Notes: generated by a model not told the origin, from the sequence alone. A DNA stretch of 64,000 nucleotides from Bog-257 sp963846715 (GCA_963846715.1 CAWJXA010000006.1:248001-312000); one strand, 5' to 3'; counted from the first letter of the stretch, positions 35,782 to 44,492 are shown. Translations and numbers: made by a program.

Positions 35782-35810
35782 CCGGGACCGATGAAATTGC
35801 ACCGGTCCGG
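35782..35810 (-). terminator. Hairpin directly after the SelW-like frame
   Basis: CCGGGACCG (35782-35790) and CGGTCCGG (35803-35810) pair with one bulged G around a loop of about 12 nt. The hairpin begins 1 nt past the stop of the SelW-like frame when read on the minus strand. No strong U tract follows. Terminator or mRNA-stabilising role is inferred. Confidence 0.45.
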
Positions 35811-35811
35811 G

Positions 35812-36039
35812 CTATGGCCGCTGAGACGTTATCAAGGCAAGTAGCTCGCTGGTTGTAGGAGTCGTCCCGGTTTCTTTGTGAGAGAAAACTCTCTTTCCAT
35901 TGACCAGAATTTCGAGTTCGCCCATTGCCACTCTCATCTTAGGCCTAATCCCATATCTCAATAAAAGTTCGCGCTTCAGGCTCCCGGCCGCGCGTCGTAA
36001 ATCGCCTCAAACCAAGCAGCGCCGAATTTCTATCTCCAT
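35812..36039 (-). CDS. Candidate selenoprotein, SelW/Rdx family (in-frame UGA)
   Basis: The frame from ATG 36039 to TAG 35812-35814 is open for 75 codons except for TGA at codon 11 (36007-36009). Reading TGA as Sec gives MEIEIRRCLVUGDLRRAAGS, then LKRELLLRYG, GELEILVNGKRVFSHKETG and TSELLALI. This follows SelW: beta strand, C-x-x-U-G, long helix, then a hairpin with a VNGKRVFS-type motif. AGGAG lies 6 nt before ATG. After the UGA, CGCGC-GGC-CGGGA-GCC-UGAA-GCGCG can fold with its apical loop about 21-25 nt downstream, within the bacterial SECIS range. Alternatives are a nonsense mutation or sequence error in a CxxC Rdx protein. No Sec machinery lies in this window. Confidence 0.6.
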
Positions 36040-36088
36040 CCTGGACTCCTCTGCGTCCCTCTGCCTTTCATGGTGAACTCTTATCTTG

Positions 36089-36625
36089 TTACTGGGAGCG
36101 CGTCGCCTTGCCTTCTATTACGCTGCTCCATCCACCGCTGGGCGTCGCCACCTCGGACTTGAACGTATATGAAGTGGGAGAGACCAACGTGATTGTGTAA
36201 CGTCCTTTCACCACCACGCCGTTCATTTTCTCATCAGCTGTCCAGGTCCAAACATTGCCCGCAACGTGACCCACCGCCACCTGGTGCTCGCCCAGGCTGT
36301 TATACGCGTTGTAGGTATAAGCCTTGTCGGCGGGATTGTATTCCATGACCCGCATCCCGCGAATGTTGCCCATAGGAGACTTCATGGAAGAATGGGTCTC
36401 GACGAAAAAATTCCCCGGCACCCACTCGGCGTGCTCCGTCGAAGTGAACGGCGCGGCCGGAGCTGTAGGGTTGACCTTCATCGTGCCCTCCAATTTCCAA
36501 TCGCCGACGAAATACCCCATCATCTGCTCTGCCGGACTCGGCGTGGGCTCCTGCTGAGGGGCCTGAGCAACCAGCATGCAAGTCAGCAAGAAAAACCCAG
36601 TTACGACTCCAACGACACGTGTCAT
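36089..36625 (-). CDS. DUF1579 exported protein
   Basis: A 178-residue secreted protein with signal peptide MTRVVGVVTGFFLLTCMLVA and DUF1579 features (YFVGDWKLEGTMKV, HAEWVPGNFFVET, MEYNPADKAYTYNAYN). The start at 36625 is chosen because GGGAG lies 7 nt upstream; the frame from 36658 adds a non-signal leader. Function unknown, with a lipocalin-like beta barrel likely. It precedes the SelW-like frame by 49 bp on the same strand. Confidence 0.8.
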   Translation of the reverse strand: MTRVVGVVTGFFLLTCMLVAQAPQQEPTPSPAEQMMGYFVGDWKLEGTMKVNPTAPAAPFTSTEHAEWVPGNFFVETHSSMKSPMGNIRGMRVMEYNPADKAYTYNAYNSLGEHQVAVGHVAGNVWTWTADEKMNGVVVKGRYTITLVSPTSYTFKSEVATPSGGWSSVIEGKATRSQ

Positions 36626-36773
36626 GTGGTCACTCCCTTTCGCGGAAATACTAACCATCGCTAATCCTGCGGTGCAGGAATGCTAGCACGAACGCTCTCG
36701 CGCAAGGCTTGGATGAGGTAAAGACAAACTCATTGTATAATCCGGTGCCGAACCCAAGGGCTCCTCACAAACC

Positions 36774-37889
36774 ATGAATCGACGGGAATTCTTAACGGCC
36801 ACTCCTGGCCTGTTTCTATTGGCGAGCTTCACGCCTGATGTTTTCGCGCAGATCGTCTCTGCAATCCCGCCCGATATCGCGAAGCTTTACAACCAGAGCA
36901 TTGTCATCGATTCCCTGTGCAGTCCGTTTCTGGAAACAGATTCCTTGCCCTCCCCGGCTGCCGTCGAAGTGGTGCGAAATTCCGGTATCACGGCAATCAA
37001 TTTCACCGTCTCGGAGCGGACCTTCGAAGGCACGCTGCAAACCCTCGCCTACGTTGATGCACTGGTGGAACAGTTTTCCCAAGTTTTCATGGTGGTTCGG
37101 AGCCACTCTGATATCGCTCGCGCCAAACGCGAAAAGAAGGTCGGGATTCTTCCTGGCTTTCAATACACTGAATTTCTCGAAGAAAACTCCGCACGCATTC
37201 TCACCTTCCGTCGCCTGGGCGTCCGCATCATGCAACTGACCTACAACAATCGCGGCGTCTTCGGCGATGGTTGCCTGGAACCGGGTAACGCCGGACTGAG
37301 CAAGGCAGGTCACCAAGCCATTCGCACCATGAACGAAATCGGCGTAGCTGTCGATTTGAGCCACAGTGGTTACCGCACTACCGAAGAGGCCATTCAATCC
37401 TCGGCCAAGCCGGTGCTCATTACTCATTCCGGGTGCGCAGCAATCTATGAGCACCCGCGCAACAAGCCCGACTCGATCTTGAAGTCACTCGCCGACCATG
37501 ACGGATATTTCGGTGTTTATCTGATGCCGTACCTGGTCGCATCGCCAACCGTTCCCACCCGCGAGCATGTTATGCAGCACTTGCTGCACGCCATCAACGT
37601 TTGCGGATCCGATCACGTTGGCATCGGTTCCGACGGCTCTATTCAGGCAGTCACGTTGAGTCCCGCGGAGCAGAAAGCGTTTGATGCCGACATTGCTCGA
37701 CGCAAACAACTTGGCATCGGCGCTCCCGGAGAAGATCGCTATCCCTATGTTCCCACCCTTAACGGTCCCGACCATATGGAAGTCATCGCGGCGGAACTGC
37801 AGAAGCGCGGACAATCGTCATCGGTAATTGAGAAAGTCCTGGGCGCAAACTTTCAGCGCATCATTGGCGAGATCTGGGGAACCGCATAG
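36774..37889 (+). CDS. M19 (membrane dipeptidase) homologue with missing metal ligands
   Basis: A 371-residue protein with a Tat-like N-terminus (MNRREFLTATPGLFLLA). M19 features present are RIMQLTYNNRGVFGDGC, DLSHSGYRTTEEA (His), ITHSGCAAI (His) and VGIGSDGS (Asp). The first metal motif, normally DGHND, reads IDSLCSP, and the bridging Glu region reads ILPGFQYTE. Part of the dizinc site therefore seems lost or altered. It may be a divergent dipeptidase-fold hydrolase. It is 27 bp upstream of the amidohydrolase on the same strand. Confidence 0.78.
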   Translation: MNRREFLTATPGLFLLASFTPDVFAQIVSAIPPDIAKLYNQSIVIDSLCSPFLETDSLPSPAAVEVVRNSGITAINFTVSERTFEGTLQTLAYVDALVEQFSQVFMVVRSHSDIARAKREKKVGILPGFQYTEFLEENSARILTFRRLGVRIMQLTYNNRGVFGDGCLEPGNAGLSKAGHQAIRTMNEIGVAVDLSHSGYRTTEEAIQSSAKPVLITHSGCAAIYEHPRNKPDSILKSLADHDGYFGVYLMPYLVASPTVPTREHVMQHLLHAINVCGSDHVGIGSDGSIQAVTLSPAEQKAFDADIARRKQLGIGAPGEDRYPYVPTLNGPDHMEVIAAELQKRGQSSSVIEKVLGANFQRIIGEIWGTA

Positions 37890-37916
37890 TTCTATTTGCC
37901 GGAATTGGAGATCAGC

Positions 37917-39974
37917 ATGAGTCGCAGAAACTGGAATTGGACGTTGATTCTTCTCACCTTCCTGTTGCCTTGCCTGTCGAATGTGCAAGCCCAGCAGCCA
38001 AGCTCCACCTCCAGCAACGTTCCCGCTCTGCCATCTGATATTCCGGCGACTGCCTCCCGCTATTCGGTGCTGATCATGGGCAGCCTCGCCGGTCAGGAGG
38101 CGGCGTGGACGGCGCCCGACGGCAAGCTGCATGCATTCTTCCAGTTCAATGATCGCGGCCGCGGGCCCAAGACGACGAGTGTCATTACGCTGAATGCGAA
38201 GGGTATTCCGATCGCCGAATCCATCAGCGGGAACGACTACCTGAAGTCGAAAGTCACGGAGGAGTTCTCCTTCGACGGCCAGACTGCGCGATGGAACAAC
38301 ACCGCTGAGCATGGAGAGAAGAACCTTGCGGCGCCCGCGGTCTATATCGCGATAAACGGCGCACCTTCCGAGGTGGGACTGCTGGCGCAGGCCGCACTGA
38401 TGAATGGTGGCAGCGTCGCGCTACTGCCGGAAGGCGAAGCACGAGTGCAGCGCGTTAGCGACCGGAACATCGAAGCTGGCGGCAAGAAGCAGCATGTCGT
38501 GTTGTATGCCATCAGCGGGCTGGATTTCTCGCCACAGTACGTGTGGCTCGATGATCACGGCCAGTTTTTCGCCGCGGTAGGCGGATGGAGCGCGATCGTT
38601 CCGGAAGGTTGGGAAGCTGCAGCGGAGGATCTCCAGAAGACCCAGGACGAAGCAGTGCAGGCGCGGGCGGCGGACATCGCCAAGAAGCTAGCGCATCGGC
38701 CCGCGCATCCTGTGGTATTTACCCACGCCAATCTCTTCGATGCGAGCAGTGCTACCATCCTGCCGAACCAGAACGTAGTGGTTGTGGGCAATCACATTCA
38801 GGCGGTCGGGCCCGCAGATCAGGTGGCGCCTCCTTCTGATGCGGAGATCGTGGACGCGACAGGAAAGACGCTGCTGCCGGGATTATGGGACATGCACGCC
38901 CACGTCGGCGACAACGATGGTCTGCTGAATCTGGCGGCGGGCGTGACCACGGTGCGCGATTTGGCGAATGACACCGACCAACTCCTGGCGCGACGCAAAC
39001 GCATCGCGGCCGGTACCGAGATTGGCACGCGCATCATCATCGCCGGAATCATTGATGGGCGCGGCCCGTACCAGGGACCAACCAAAGTATTAGTTTCCAC
39101 CCAGGCGGAAGCGCGCGCAGCGGTCGACAACTACGTCAAGCTCGGCTACGTCCAGATCAAGATTTACAGCTCGGTCAGCCCGGAGCTGGTACCGCCGATC
39201 ATTGACGAGGCCCACAAGAACGGATTGCGGGTGAGCGGACACATCCCGGCATTCATGACGGCTTCGCAATGCGTGAAGCTGGGCTACGACGAAATTCAGC
39301 ACGTAAACTTTCTCATTCTGAACTTCATGCCCGACGTGAAGGAAACGCGGACTCCGGCACGGTTCAGCGAACCCGCCAAGCGCGCCGCCGACCTCGACCT
39401 GAATTCGCCTGAGGTGCTGGCATTCATCAAGCTCTTGCAGGACCACCACACCACGCTGGACCCCACCATGAGCGTCTTCGAGGCGACGATCGTCGCCCGC
39501 CCTGGCGAAGTTTCGCCAGGATACAAAGCAGTCGAGAGCCGGCTGCCCGCACAAGTGCGTCGTGGATTGTTGTCCGGAGGAATCACGCCGCCGCCAGGGA
39601 TGGAGGCACGGTATCAGCAGTCGTTTGCCAAAATGGTTGACCTGGTCGGCGTGCTATACCGCGCGGGAATACCCATCGAGGCCGGTACCGACTCGATGGC
39701 GGGATTTACATTGCAACGTGAATTGGAACTGGACACGCAAGCCGGAATTCCCGCGCCGAAGGTGCTGCAACTCGCAACGCTGGGTGCTGCCAGGATTATG
39801 AAGCGCGACGCGGAGATGGGCTCGATTACGACGGGCAAGCTCGCCGACCTGGTGTTGATTGACGGAAATCCTGCCTCGAATATCAGCGATGTGCGAAAAA
39901 CTTCGTTGACCATGAAGGATGGGGTGATCTACAAACCCGCCGAGCTGTATACGGAGTTGGGCGTCGCTCCCTGA
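37917..39974 (+). CDS. Secreted amidohydrolase-family protein with N-terminal extension
   Basis: A 685-residue protein with signal peptide (WTLILLTFLLPCLSNVQA). Residues about 30-250 form a beta-rich domain I do not recognise. The C-terminal amidohydrolase TIM barrel starts near 275: HANLFDASSATI, LLPGLWDMHAHVG (HxH metal motif), a Lys in YVQIKIYSSV, SGHIPAF (His), EIQHVNFL (His), EAGTDSM (Asp) and TTGKLADLVLIDGNP. The family acts on imidic, peptide or ester bonds; substrate unknown. Start ATG 37917 has GGAG 6 nt upstream, better than 37896. Confidence 0.85.
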   Translation: MSRRNWNWTLILLTFLLPCLSNVQAQQPSSTSSNVPALPSDIPATASRYSVLIMGSLAGQEAAWTAPDGKLHAFFQFNDRGRGPKTTSVITLNAKGIPIAESISGNDYLKSKVTEEFSFDGQTARWNNTAEHGEKNLAAPAVYIAINGAPSEVGLLAQAALMNGGSVALLPEGEARVQRVSDRNIEAGGKKQHVVLYAISGLDFSPQYVWLDDHGQFFAAVGGWSAIVPEGWEAAAEDLQKTQDEAVQARAADIAKKLAHRPAHPVVFTHANLFDASSATILPNQNVVVVGNHIQAVGPADQVAPPSDAEIVDATGKTLLPGLWDMHAHVGDNDGLLNLAAGVTTVRDLANDTDQLLARRKRIAAGTEIGTRIIIAGIIDGRGPYQGPTKVLVSTQAEARAAVDNYVKLGYVQIKIYSSVSPELVPPIIDEAHKNGLRVSGHIPAFMTASQCVKLGYDEIQHVNFLILNFMPDVKETRTPARFSEPAKRAADLDLNSPEVLAFIKLLQDHHTTLDPTMSVFEATIVARPGEVSPGYKAVESRLPAQVRRGLLSGGITPPPGMEARYQQSFAKMVDLVGVLYRAGIPIEAGTDSMAGFTLQRELELDTQAGIPAPKVLQLATLGAARIMKRDAEMGSITTGKLADLVLIDGNPASNISDVRKTSLTMKDGVIYKPAELYTELGVAP

Positions 39975-39995
39975 CGGTAGGTGCAGGGTGCCCGA

Positions 39996-40742
39996 TCAAT
40001 GGGTTGGCGAAGGCGTCGAATTGACCAGCATCAACCATCCGCTTCCGCCCCGCAACCGCAAGTCCTTCTGGGATTCAAGTACGATCTGTCCGACCGGATC
40101 GGTCCTTCCAGCATGAGCGAGCTTAAGACCGCGCGAGCCATACACTCCACATGCCGAAGTAGAAAAGACCCACAGCGCCTGATCCTGACCGTTCCCATCG
40201 GTGGCAGGGCATCCGCGCTCGGGCGCTGGCGTCAACTTGCCCCAGACGCCTGAGCCCGTCCACTTGCCCACAATCCCTGAGCTGGACCCTACCAAGCCTC
40301 GCCCACGATTAACGATATCGCCACCCACCTGCCGGGTGGTCCAGGAGTCTGAGCCCAAGTACGTGGAATCGGCATTCAGTGGATTCTGGGTTTGGCTGAC
40401 GCTATACGCGCTTGCCAACGCGCGCAGGCTGACTGAAAGCGCGATCGTTTTCCCTTCATCTTCCAATTGATCGAATTGCAGCGTGATGCGGGAGCCGGTA
40501 GCCCCAGCCTTTTTCACGGCAACGATATGTCCGGTCACGCGCGATCCGCGCTTGATGCTCCCGGCCGCCGGCAAGGAAACCTCTTGCATGGTCTTACCCT
40601 CGAGGGTTTCGCCGGGCTTGTCCTTGTTGGCGTCCAACGAAGAGCTCAGCATTACGGGGATGGCAGTGCCGGCGGGGAGATCCTGGGCAGCTAGCATGCC
40701 TACGGAACAGAGAAAAGCGGCAGTCAATCGAAGCCAGAGCAT
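39996..40742 (-). CDS. Hypothetical secreted protein (TrbI/VirB10-like beta domain)
   Basis: A 248-residue protein with signal peptide (LRLTAAFLCSVGMLAAQ). The body begins DLPAGTAIPVMLSSSLDANK and continues with GSIKRGSRVTGHIVAVKKAG, SRITLQFDQLE and a Gly/Ser-rich tail. The 'PAGTAIPV...L...GS.V.G' pattern is a beta-barrel-like motif common in acidobacterial envelope proteins and reminiscent of TrbI/VirB10 periplasmic domains. No membrane helix besides the signal. Function unknown; it converges with the amidohydrolase gene. Confidence 0.65.
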   Translation of the reverse strand: MLWLRLTAAFLCSVGMLAAQDLPAGTAIPVMLSSSLDANKDKPGETLEGKTMQEVSLPAAGSIKRGSRVTGHIVAVKKAGATGSRITLQFDQLEDEGKTIALSVSLRALASAYSVSQTQNPLNADSTYLGSDSWTTRQVGGDIVNRGRGLVGSSSGIVGKWTGSGVWGKLTPAPERGCPATDGNGQDQALWVFSTSACGVYGSRGLKLAHAGRTDPVGQIVLESQKDLRLRGGSGWLMLVNSTPSPTH

Positions 40743-40880
40743 AAGAGTGATTGGTGAAAGATGAATTTACCTTAGCGCGCCCGAAATCCTGATTAAAATT
40801 CGGCGACAAACTGGCCGCAACGCGGGCGGCCTGGCGCTTCAGGATGAGAACGTAGATGTGAACGTCTTGCTCTTGCCAAA

Positions 40881-40911
40881 TGCTAAATGCTAATTGCCAA
40901 CTGCTGATTGG
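40881..40911. repeat. Heptamer tandem repeat (TGCTAAN-type)
   Basis: Four diverged 7-base units lie head to tail: TGCTAAA, TGCTAAT, TGCCAAC, TGCTGAT, then TGG. They sit just downstream of the acyl-CoA dehydrogenase stop at 40921 (minus strand). The same 7-base period occurs at five other places in this window. Confidence 0.65.
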
Positions 40912-40920
40912 CGGCCACCC

Positions 40921-42102
40921 CTACTTGCCCATCACCAGCTTAGCTATGGTCTGCAATTGCATATTCGACGTGCCTTCGTAGATTTTGCCAATTTTCGAAT
41001 CGCGGAAGAATTTCTCGACCGGATAATCTTTGGTGAAGCCGTAGCCGCCGTAGATTTCGACGCAAAGCGACGCCACGCGCTCGGCTACCTGCGACGTGTA
41101 GAGCTTGGTCATCGCCGCTTCCTTCACGAAGTTCATACCCGCGTCCTTCATACGGGCACAGTTGTACAGCAACATGCGGGCGGCTTCGATCTCGGTCGCC
41201 ATTTGTGCGATCTGAAACTGGATGCCCTGGAACTCAGCGATGGCGCGTCCGAATTGCTTGCGCTCCTGCGCATACTTGACCGCGAACTCCCATGCGCCGC
41301 GCGCCAGCCCGAGCATCTGCGCGCCGATGCCGATGCGGCCTTCGTTCAGGGTCTCAATGGCGATCTTGTAGCCCTTCCCGACTTCGCCCAGCACATTATT
41401 CTTGGGCACGCGGCAATCTTCCATAATCAGCTCGCAAGTGCTGGACGCGCGGATGCCGAGCTTGTCTTCCTTCTTGCCGACGGTAAATCCGGGAAAAGTT
41501 TTCTCGACGATGAAGGCGGTGATGCCTTTGTATCCAGCAGAGGGATCGACCGTGGCCAGCAGGATGAACACCCCCGCTTCCTTGCCATTCGTAATCCAGA
41601 GCTTCTGGCCGTTTAGAACATACTCGTCGCCCTTCAACTCCGCCCGGGTCTGGAGCGCAAAGGCGTCGGAGCCGGAAGCGGCTTCGCTCAGCGCGTAAGC
41701 GCCAACGGTGTCGCTGCACATGCGAGGCAGGTAGCGCTTCTTCTGTTCTTCGGTTGTCCAACGAAGGAGAGCGTTGTTGACCAGCGTATTCTGCACGTCC
41801 ACCACAACTCCGGCCGACGGATCGACGCGCGAGAGTTCTTCCACCGCAAGGATGGCCTCGAAGAATGTTCCTCCGCCGCCGCCATATTGCTCAGGGACTT
41901 CAATACCCATCAACCCTAGCTGAAAGAATTGATCAATGATCTTGGGCTCGAAGACGCCTTTCTCATCCATCTCCTTGACGTAGGGTCGCACACTTTCGTC
42001 AGCGAACTGTCGAACCGTGTCGCGAAAGAGAACTTCGTCTTCGGTAAGTGAAACCAGGGGTGCGGGAGCGGAGGCAGCTAGGCTTGCAATGGCTTCTGAC
42101 AT
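40921..42102 (-). CDS. Acyl-CoA dehydrogenase (short/branched-chain type)
   Basis: A 393-residue FAD enzyme. Features: LTEDEVLFRDTVRQFADE at the N-terminus, VPEQYGGGGG, YALSEAASGSDAFALQT, KLWITNGKEAGVF, ERKQFGRAIAEFQ, EIYGGYGFTKDYP and the catalytic Glu in IYEGTSNMQLQTIAK. It resembles short/branched-chain acyl-CoA dehydrogenases, which work on isobutyryl- or 2-methylbutyryl-CoA. With mce-meaB this suits branched-chain amino-acid or propionate catabolism, but the substrate is an inference. Confidence 0.92.
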   Translation of the reverse strand: MSEAIASLAASAPAPLVSLTEDEVLFRDTVRQFADESVRPYVKEMDEKGVFEPKIIDQFFQLGLMGIEVPEQYGGGGGTFFEAILAVEELSRVDPSAGVVVDVQNTLVNNALLRWTTEEQKKRYLPRMCSDTVGAYALSEAASGSDAFALQTRAELKGDEYVLNGQKLWITNGKEAGVFILLATVDPSAGYKGITAFIVEKTFPGFTVGKKEDKLGIRASSTCELIMEDCRVPKNNVLGEVGKGYKIAIETLNEGRIGIGAQMLGLARGAWEFAVKYAQERKQFGRAIAEFQGIQFQIAQMATEIEAARMLLYNCARMKDAGMNFVKEAAMTKLYTSQVAERVASLCVEIYGGYGFTKDYPVEKFFRDSKIGKIYEGTSNMQLQTIAKLVMGK

Positions 42103-42282
42103 GAGGGCAGTCCTTCCAGATAGGGTAGGAAACCTTTAATTTTAACATTCGCGGAGGAGACTGGCCCGCGTGCTGCGATTCCCGGCTGCAAATAAAACAC
42201 CCGTCCAAGCAAGAGCGGCTTGGGGGAAGCGCCCACGGATGGCTCGTGGTGGCCGTGCAGCGGCGACTGACGCTTCCGTTGG

Positions 42283-42309
42283 CAGATAGGGCCTACAATG
42301 ACCTATCTG
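42283..42309 (+). promoter_or_regulatory. Operator-promoter of the TumE/TumA-type pair
   Basis: A perfect 8-bp inverted repeat, CAGATAGG (42283-42290) and CCTATCTG (42302-42309), flanks TACAAT (42294-42299), a good -10 hexamer. The toxin start codon follows at 42325. The layout suits autoregulation by the HTH antitoxin. A second -10-like TACGAT (42313-42318) lies 7 nt before the GTG and could give a leaderless mRNA. Confidence 0.6.
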
Positions 42310-42324
42310 TGATACGATCTACCG

Positions 42325-42643
42325 GTGAAGAAAACCGGGAGGCTACGCAAGGTTGTAGACGAAACGACCCAAGTGCGCTGTGCTCTCGGAAAGGGACTCA
42401 TTCGCGAAGAGGCATGGCAAGACTCTCGCGGCGTGGTCGCCAGGTACAACCTGGCTTTCATCAACCACGCTCTTTGTGCCCGGGATAACGGCAGGGTGCT
42501 GGGTTACGACAACAGCCACGGTGATCATCATCGGCATCTCGCCGGCATCCAGGAGATGTTTGCCTTTATCAAGTTACGAGAGGTTGCTGGAAAGATTTCT
42601 AGCCGAAGTGCGAGAACTCCGCCAGAAGAAGGAGCCGATATGA
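42325..42643 (+). pseudogene. TumE-family toxin with a +1 frameshift
   Basis: Reading starts at GTG 42325: KKTGRLRKVVDETTQ, GLIREEAWQDSRG, VARYNLAFINHAL and the family signature GYDNSHGDHHRHLAG. The normal end lies in the next frame (SYERLLERFLAEVRELRQKK, then EPI and TGA at 42641-42643), so one extra base near 42560-42575 is inferred. Corrected, the protein has about 105 residues and its stop overlaps the antitoxin start (ATGA). Uncorrected, the frame runs into the antitoxin as a false 227-aa fusion. Family assignment to TumE/DUF6516 is from the DN-H-H-H pattern. Confidence 0.7.
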
Positions 42644-43008
42644 AGTTGAAAATCAATACGGATGGATTTGAAGGCTATGCGAAGCGGGCCCTGGAACGGG
42701 CGCGCAAGCTGGATCGACGGGAAGCGATCAAACCGGAGATCACCATCACGTTCGAGGACCCCCTCGCAATGGTCGAGGTCCTCACGGCCGAGCGTCTCCG
42801 GCTGGTTCAGAAAGTGCGGACAAAATCCTCGTCGATCACGGCGCTGGCGGCCGCGCTGAAGCGTGATCCGAAATCCGTGCGCAGAGACGTTCTGAAGTTA
42901 GAGCGGGCAGGAGTGGTTCGAACCCGTGAACAGATCAATCCCGGCCACGGACGCATAAAAATCGTAGAACCTGTGGCTCGCGAATACCGCCTCACGGCGG
43001 TTCTTTAG
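42640..43008 (+). CDS. TumA-type HTH antitoxin (HVO_A0114 / COG4190-like)
   Basis: A 122-residue protein from ATG 42640. An N-terminal basic helix (YAKRALERARKLDRREAI) leads to ITITFEDPLAMVEVLTAERL and a winged helix-turn-helix (SITALAAALKRDPKSVRRDV, LKLERAGVVRT). This matches the HVO_A0114-type predicted regulators that pair with TumE-like toxins. It overlaps the toxin stop by ATGA and probably binds the palindrome at 42283-42309. Confidence 0.72.
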   Translation: MKLKINTDGFEGYAKRALERARKLDRREAIKPEITITFEDPLAMVEVLTAERLRLVQKVRTKSSSITALAAALKRDPKSVRRDVLKLERAGVVRTREQINPGHGRIKIVEPVAREYRLTAVL

Positions 43009-43247
43009 CCTGGCAGCACATCCGGCAAGACCGCCGGCGAACGATCTGGAGCAAGCGGGGCTCTGGCTGCGCCGCAGCGTGATCCCATTGGTAAGATGGT
43101 GCGACACCACCTCAGCACCATTCGCGCCTTTGGCGACACAGACAGCTACATCCTGCCGTAGACCCCGAATACGCAGCCACCAGCGAAGATCAACCTTTCG
43201 CTCTCGATGCCTTCGACAAGCTGCGGAAGATGTGCGCGTATCAGGAC

Positions 43248-44492
43248 CTATTCCACCTCGTGCTTAGCGGTATAGCCTTCACGGGCCGACACGATGTACT
43301 TAATGTCGTGGTTCTTCTGGTCCTTGATGATGAGCGGCTTGTTGTCCGGGCCAACCAGTTCCACCTTCAACTTGCGATAGGTGCCGTCTTGTTTGGTATT
43401 CGTCGGCTTATAGGTGATGGTGTATTGGTTGCGAATCGCCTGGGCGACTTCGCGAAAAATGTCGGGCATTTCGCCCATCAGGCGTGGAGCGTACATCCGT
43501 CCGCCGGTCAGGCGAGCGAAGGTGGCCATTTGGTTCTTGGCCTGAGTGTAATCCATCAGGGCCATAGAAACGTTGGGATTAGACCCCGCCATAGCGTCTA
43601 CCCGCTGGAGATAAGCTTCTCCGGTACAGATGGCATAGATCGTGACGTTGGGAGTGGCTTTGACCTTCTTGAGAATCGTGTCGTAAATGATCCTGCTGAA
43701 GGTGTCGCGACCGCTGGCCACCACCACCAGCTCCTTATGGCCGGGAATGCGATCCAGGCGGTCCAGCGTGTCATACATAGCATCGAAAATGTTGGTCTCG
43801 CTGAACCCCGGGACCCGCAGCATGTTGAGCGCGCCGAAGACCGCTTGCTTGTCCTGGGTAAAGTCCAGCAGGATGTGGGTCTTCATGTCGAACTCTTCGA
43901 TGGCGACCCAGTCCTGCGGTTGCAGGTTGGAAGCAAACGTGTACGAGGCATTTAGCGCGTCATACATGAAGTTGTAGTTGGTGGCAGCAAATTCCACCAG
44001 CAAGACGGCCGTAATCGGAGCCTTGCTCATGGTGACGCTCTGGATGTGCTGTTCCACACCATCTTCGTAAACTCTAAAGTGCTCCTTGGCTACGTCCTCG
44101 GGCAAAGCCAGGGGACGTCCGTCTTTCTGCAACACGCGCGCGTCCACGGACACGACCGGCACGTCGACGTGCAAGGAATATTGGGGATTGTCGGTGGGCT
44201 GCTTGGGCTTGGGCGGAGGCGGCGCTTCGTCCGTGTCTTTTTTCTTGGGTACGGCGATTGAGCCGGATTCGCCGGCTGGGCCGCCTGCTTCGGCAGGCAT
44301 CTGCTCCTGCTGGCTCTTGGTGGGCTGCGACTGCGTTTGCGTTCCTGAATCGCTGCTGCTGGAGGATTGGGCGCGTGCTGGGACAGTGATGCCAAGCAAG
44401 CACACCACCACAGCGACAACGGCCATCTTCAGCGGGCTAAGAGCAACGGGTGAAATACCGGGACAAATAAGGTGTTTCTCGGAATACATCAA
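43248..44492 (-). CDS. VWA-domain protein, acidobacterial VWFA-related family
   Basis: A 414-residue exported protein. The leader has a hydrophobic segment (MAVVAVVVCLLGITVPARAQ), then a Ser/Gln- and Pro/Lys-rich linker. A beta strand segment (LHVDVPVVSVDARVLQKDG, EDVAKEHFRVYEDG) typical of the VWFA-related acidobacterial family precedes the VWA fold. The MIDAS start reads LLVEFAATN rather than DxSxS, so metal-dependent adhesion is doubtful; GRDTFSRIIYDTIL and IYAICTGEAYL follow. It likely acts in the envelope, function unknown. Confidence 0.85.
   Translation of the reverse strand: MMYSEKHLICPGISPVALSPLKMAVVAVVVCLLGITVPARAQSSSSSDSGTQTQSQPTKSQQEQMPAEAGGPAGESGSIAVPKKKDTDEAPPPPKPKQPTDNPQYSLHVDVPVVSVDARVLQKDGRPLALPEDVAKEHFRVYEDGVEQHIQSVTMSKAPITAVLLVEFAATNYNFMYDALNASYTFASNLQPQDWVAIEEFDMKTHILLDFTQDKQAVFGALNMLRVPGFSETNIFDAMYDTLDRLDRIPGHKELVVVASGRDTFSRIIYDTILKKVKATPNVTIYAICTGEAYLQRVDAMAGSNPNVSMALMDYTQAKNQMATFARLTGGRMYAPRLMGEMPDIFREVAQAIRNQYTITYKPTNTKQDGTYRKLKVELVGPDNKPLIIKDQKNHDIKYIVSAREGYTAKHEVE

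Noticed and set aside
42907..42930. tRNA T-loop-like string GGTTCGAACCC
   Set aside because: It lies inside the HTH antitoxin coding sequence, and no cloverleaf partner arms surround it.
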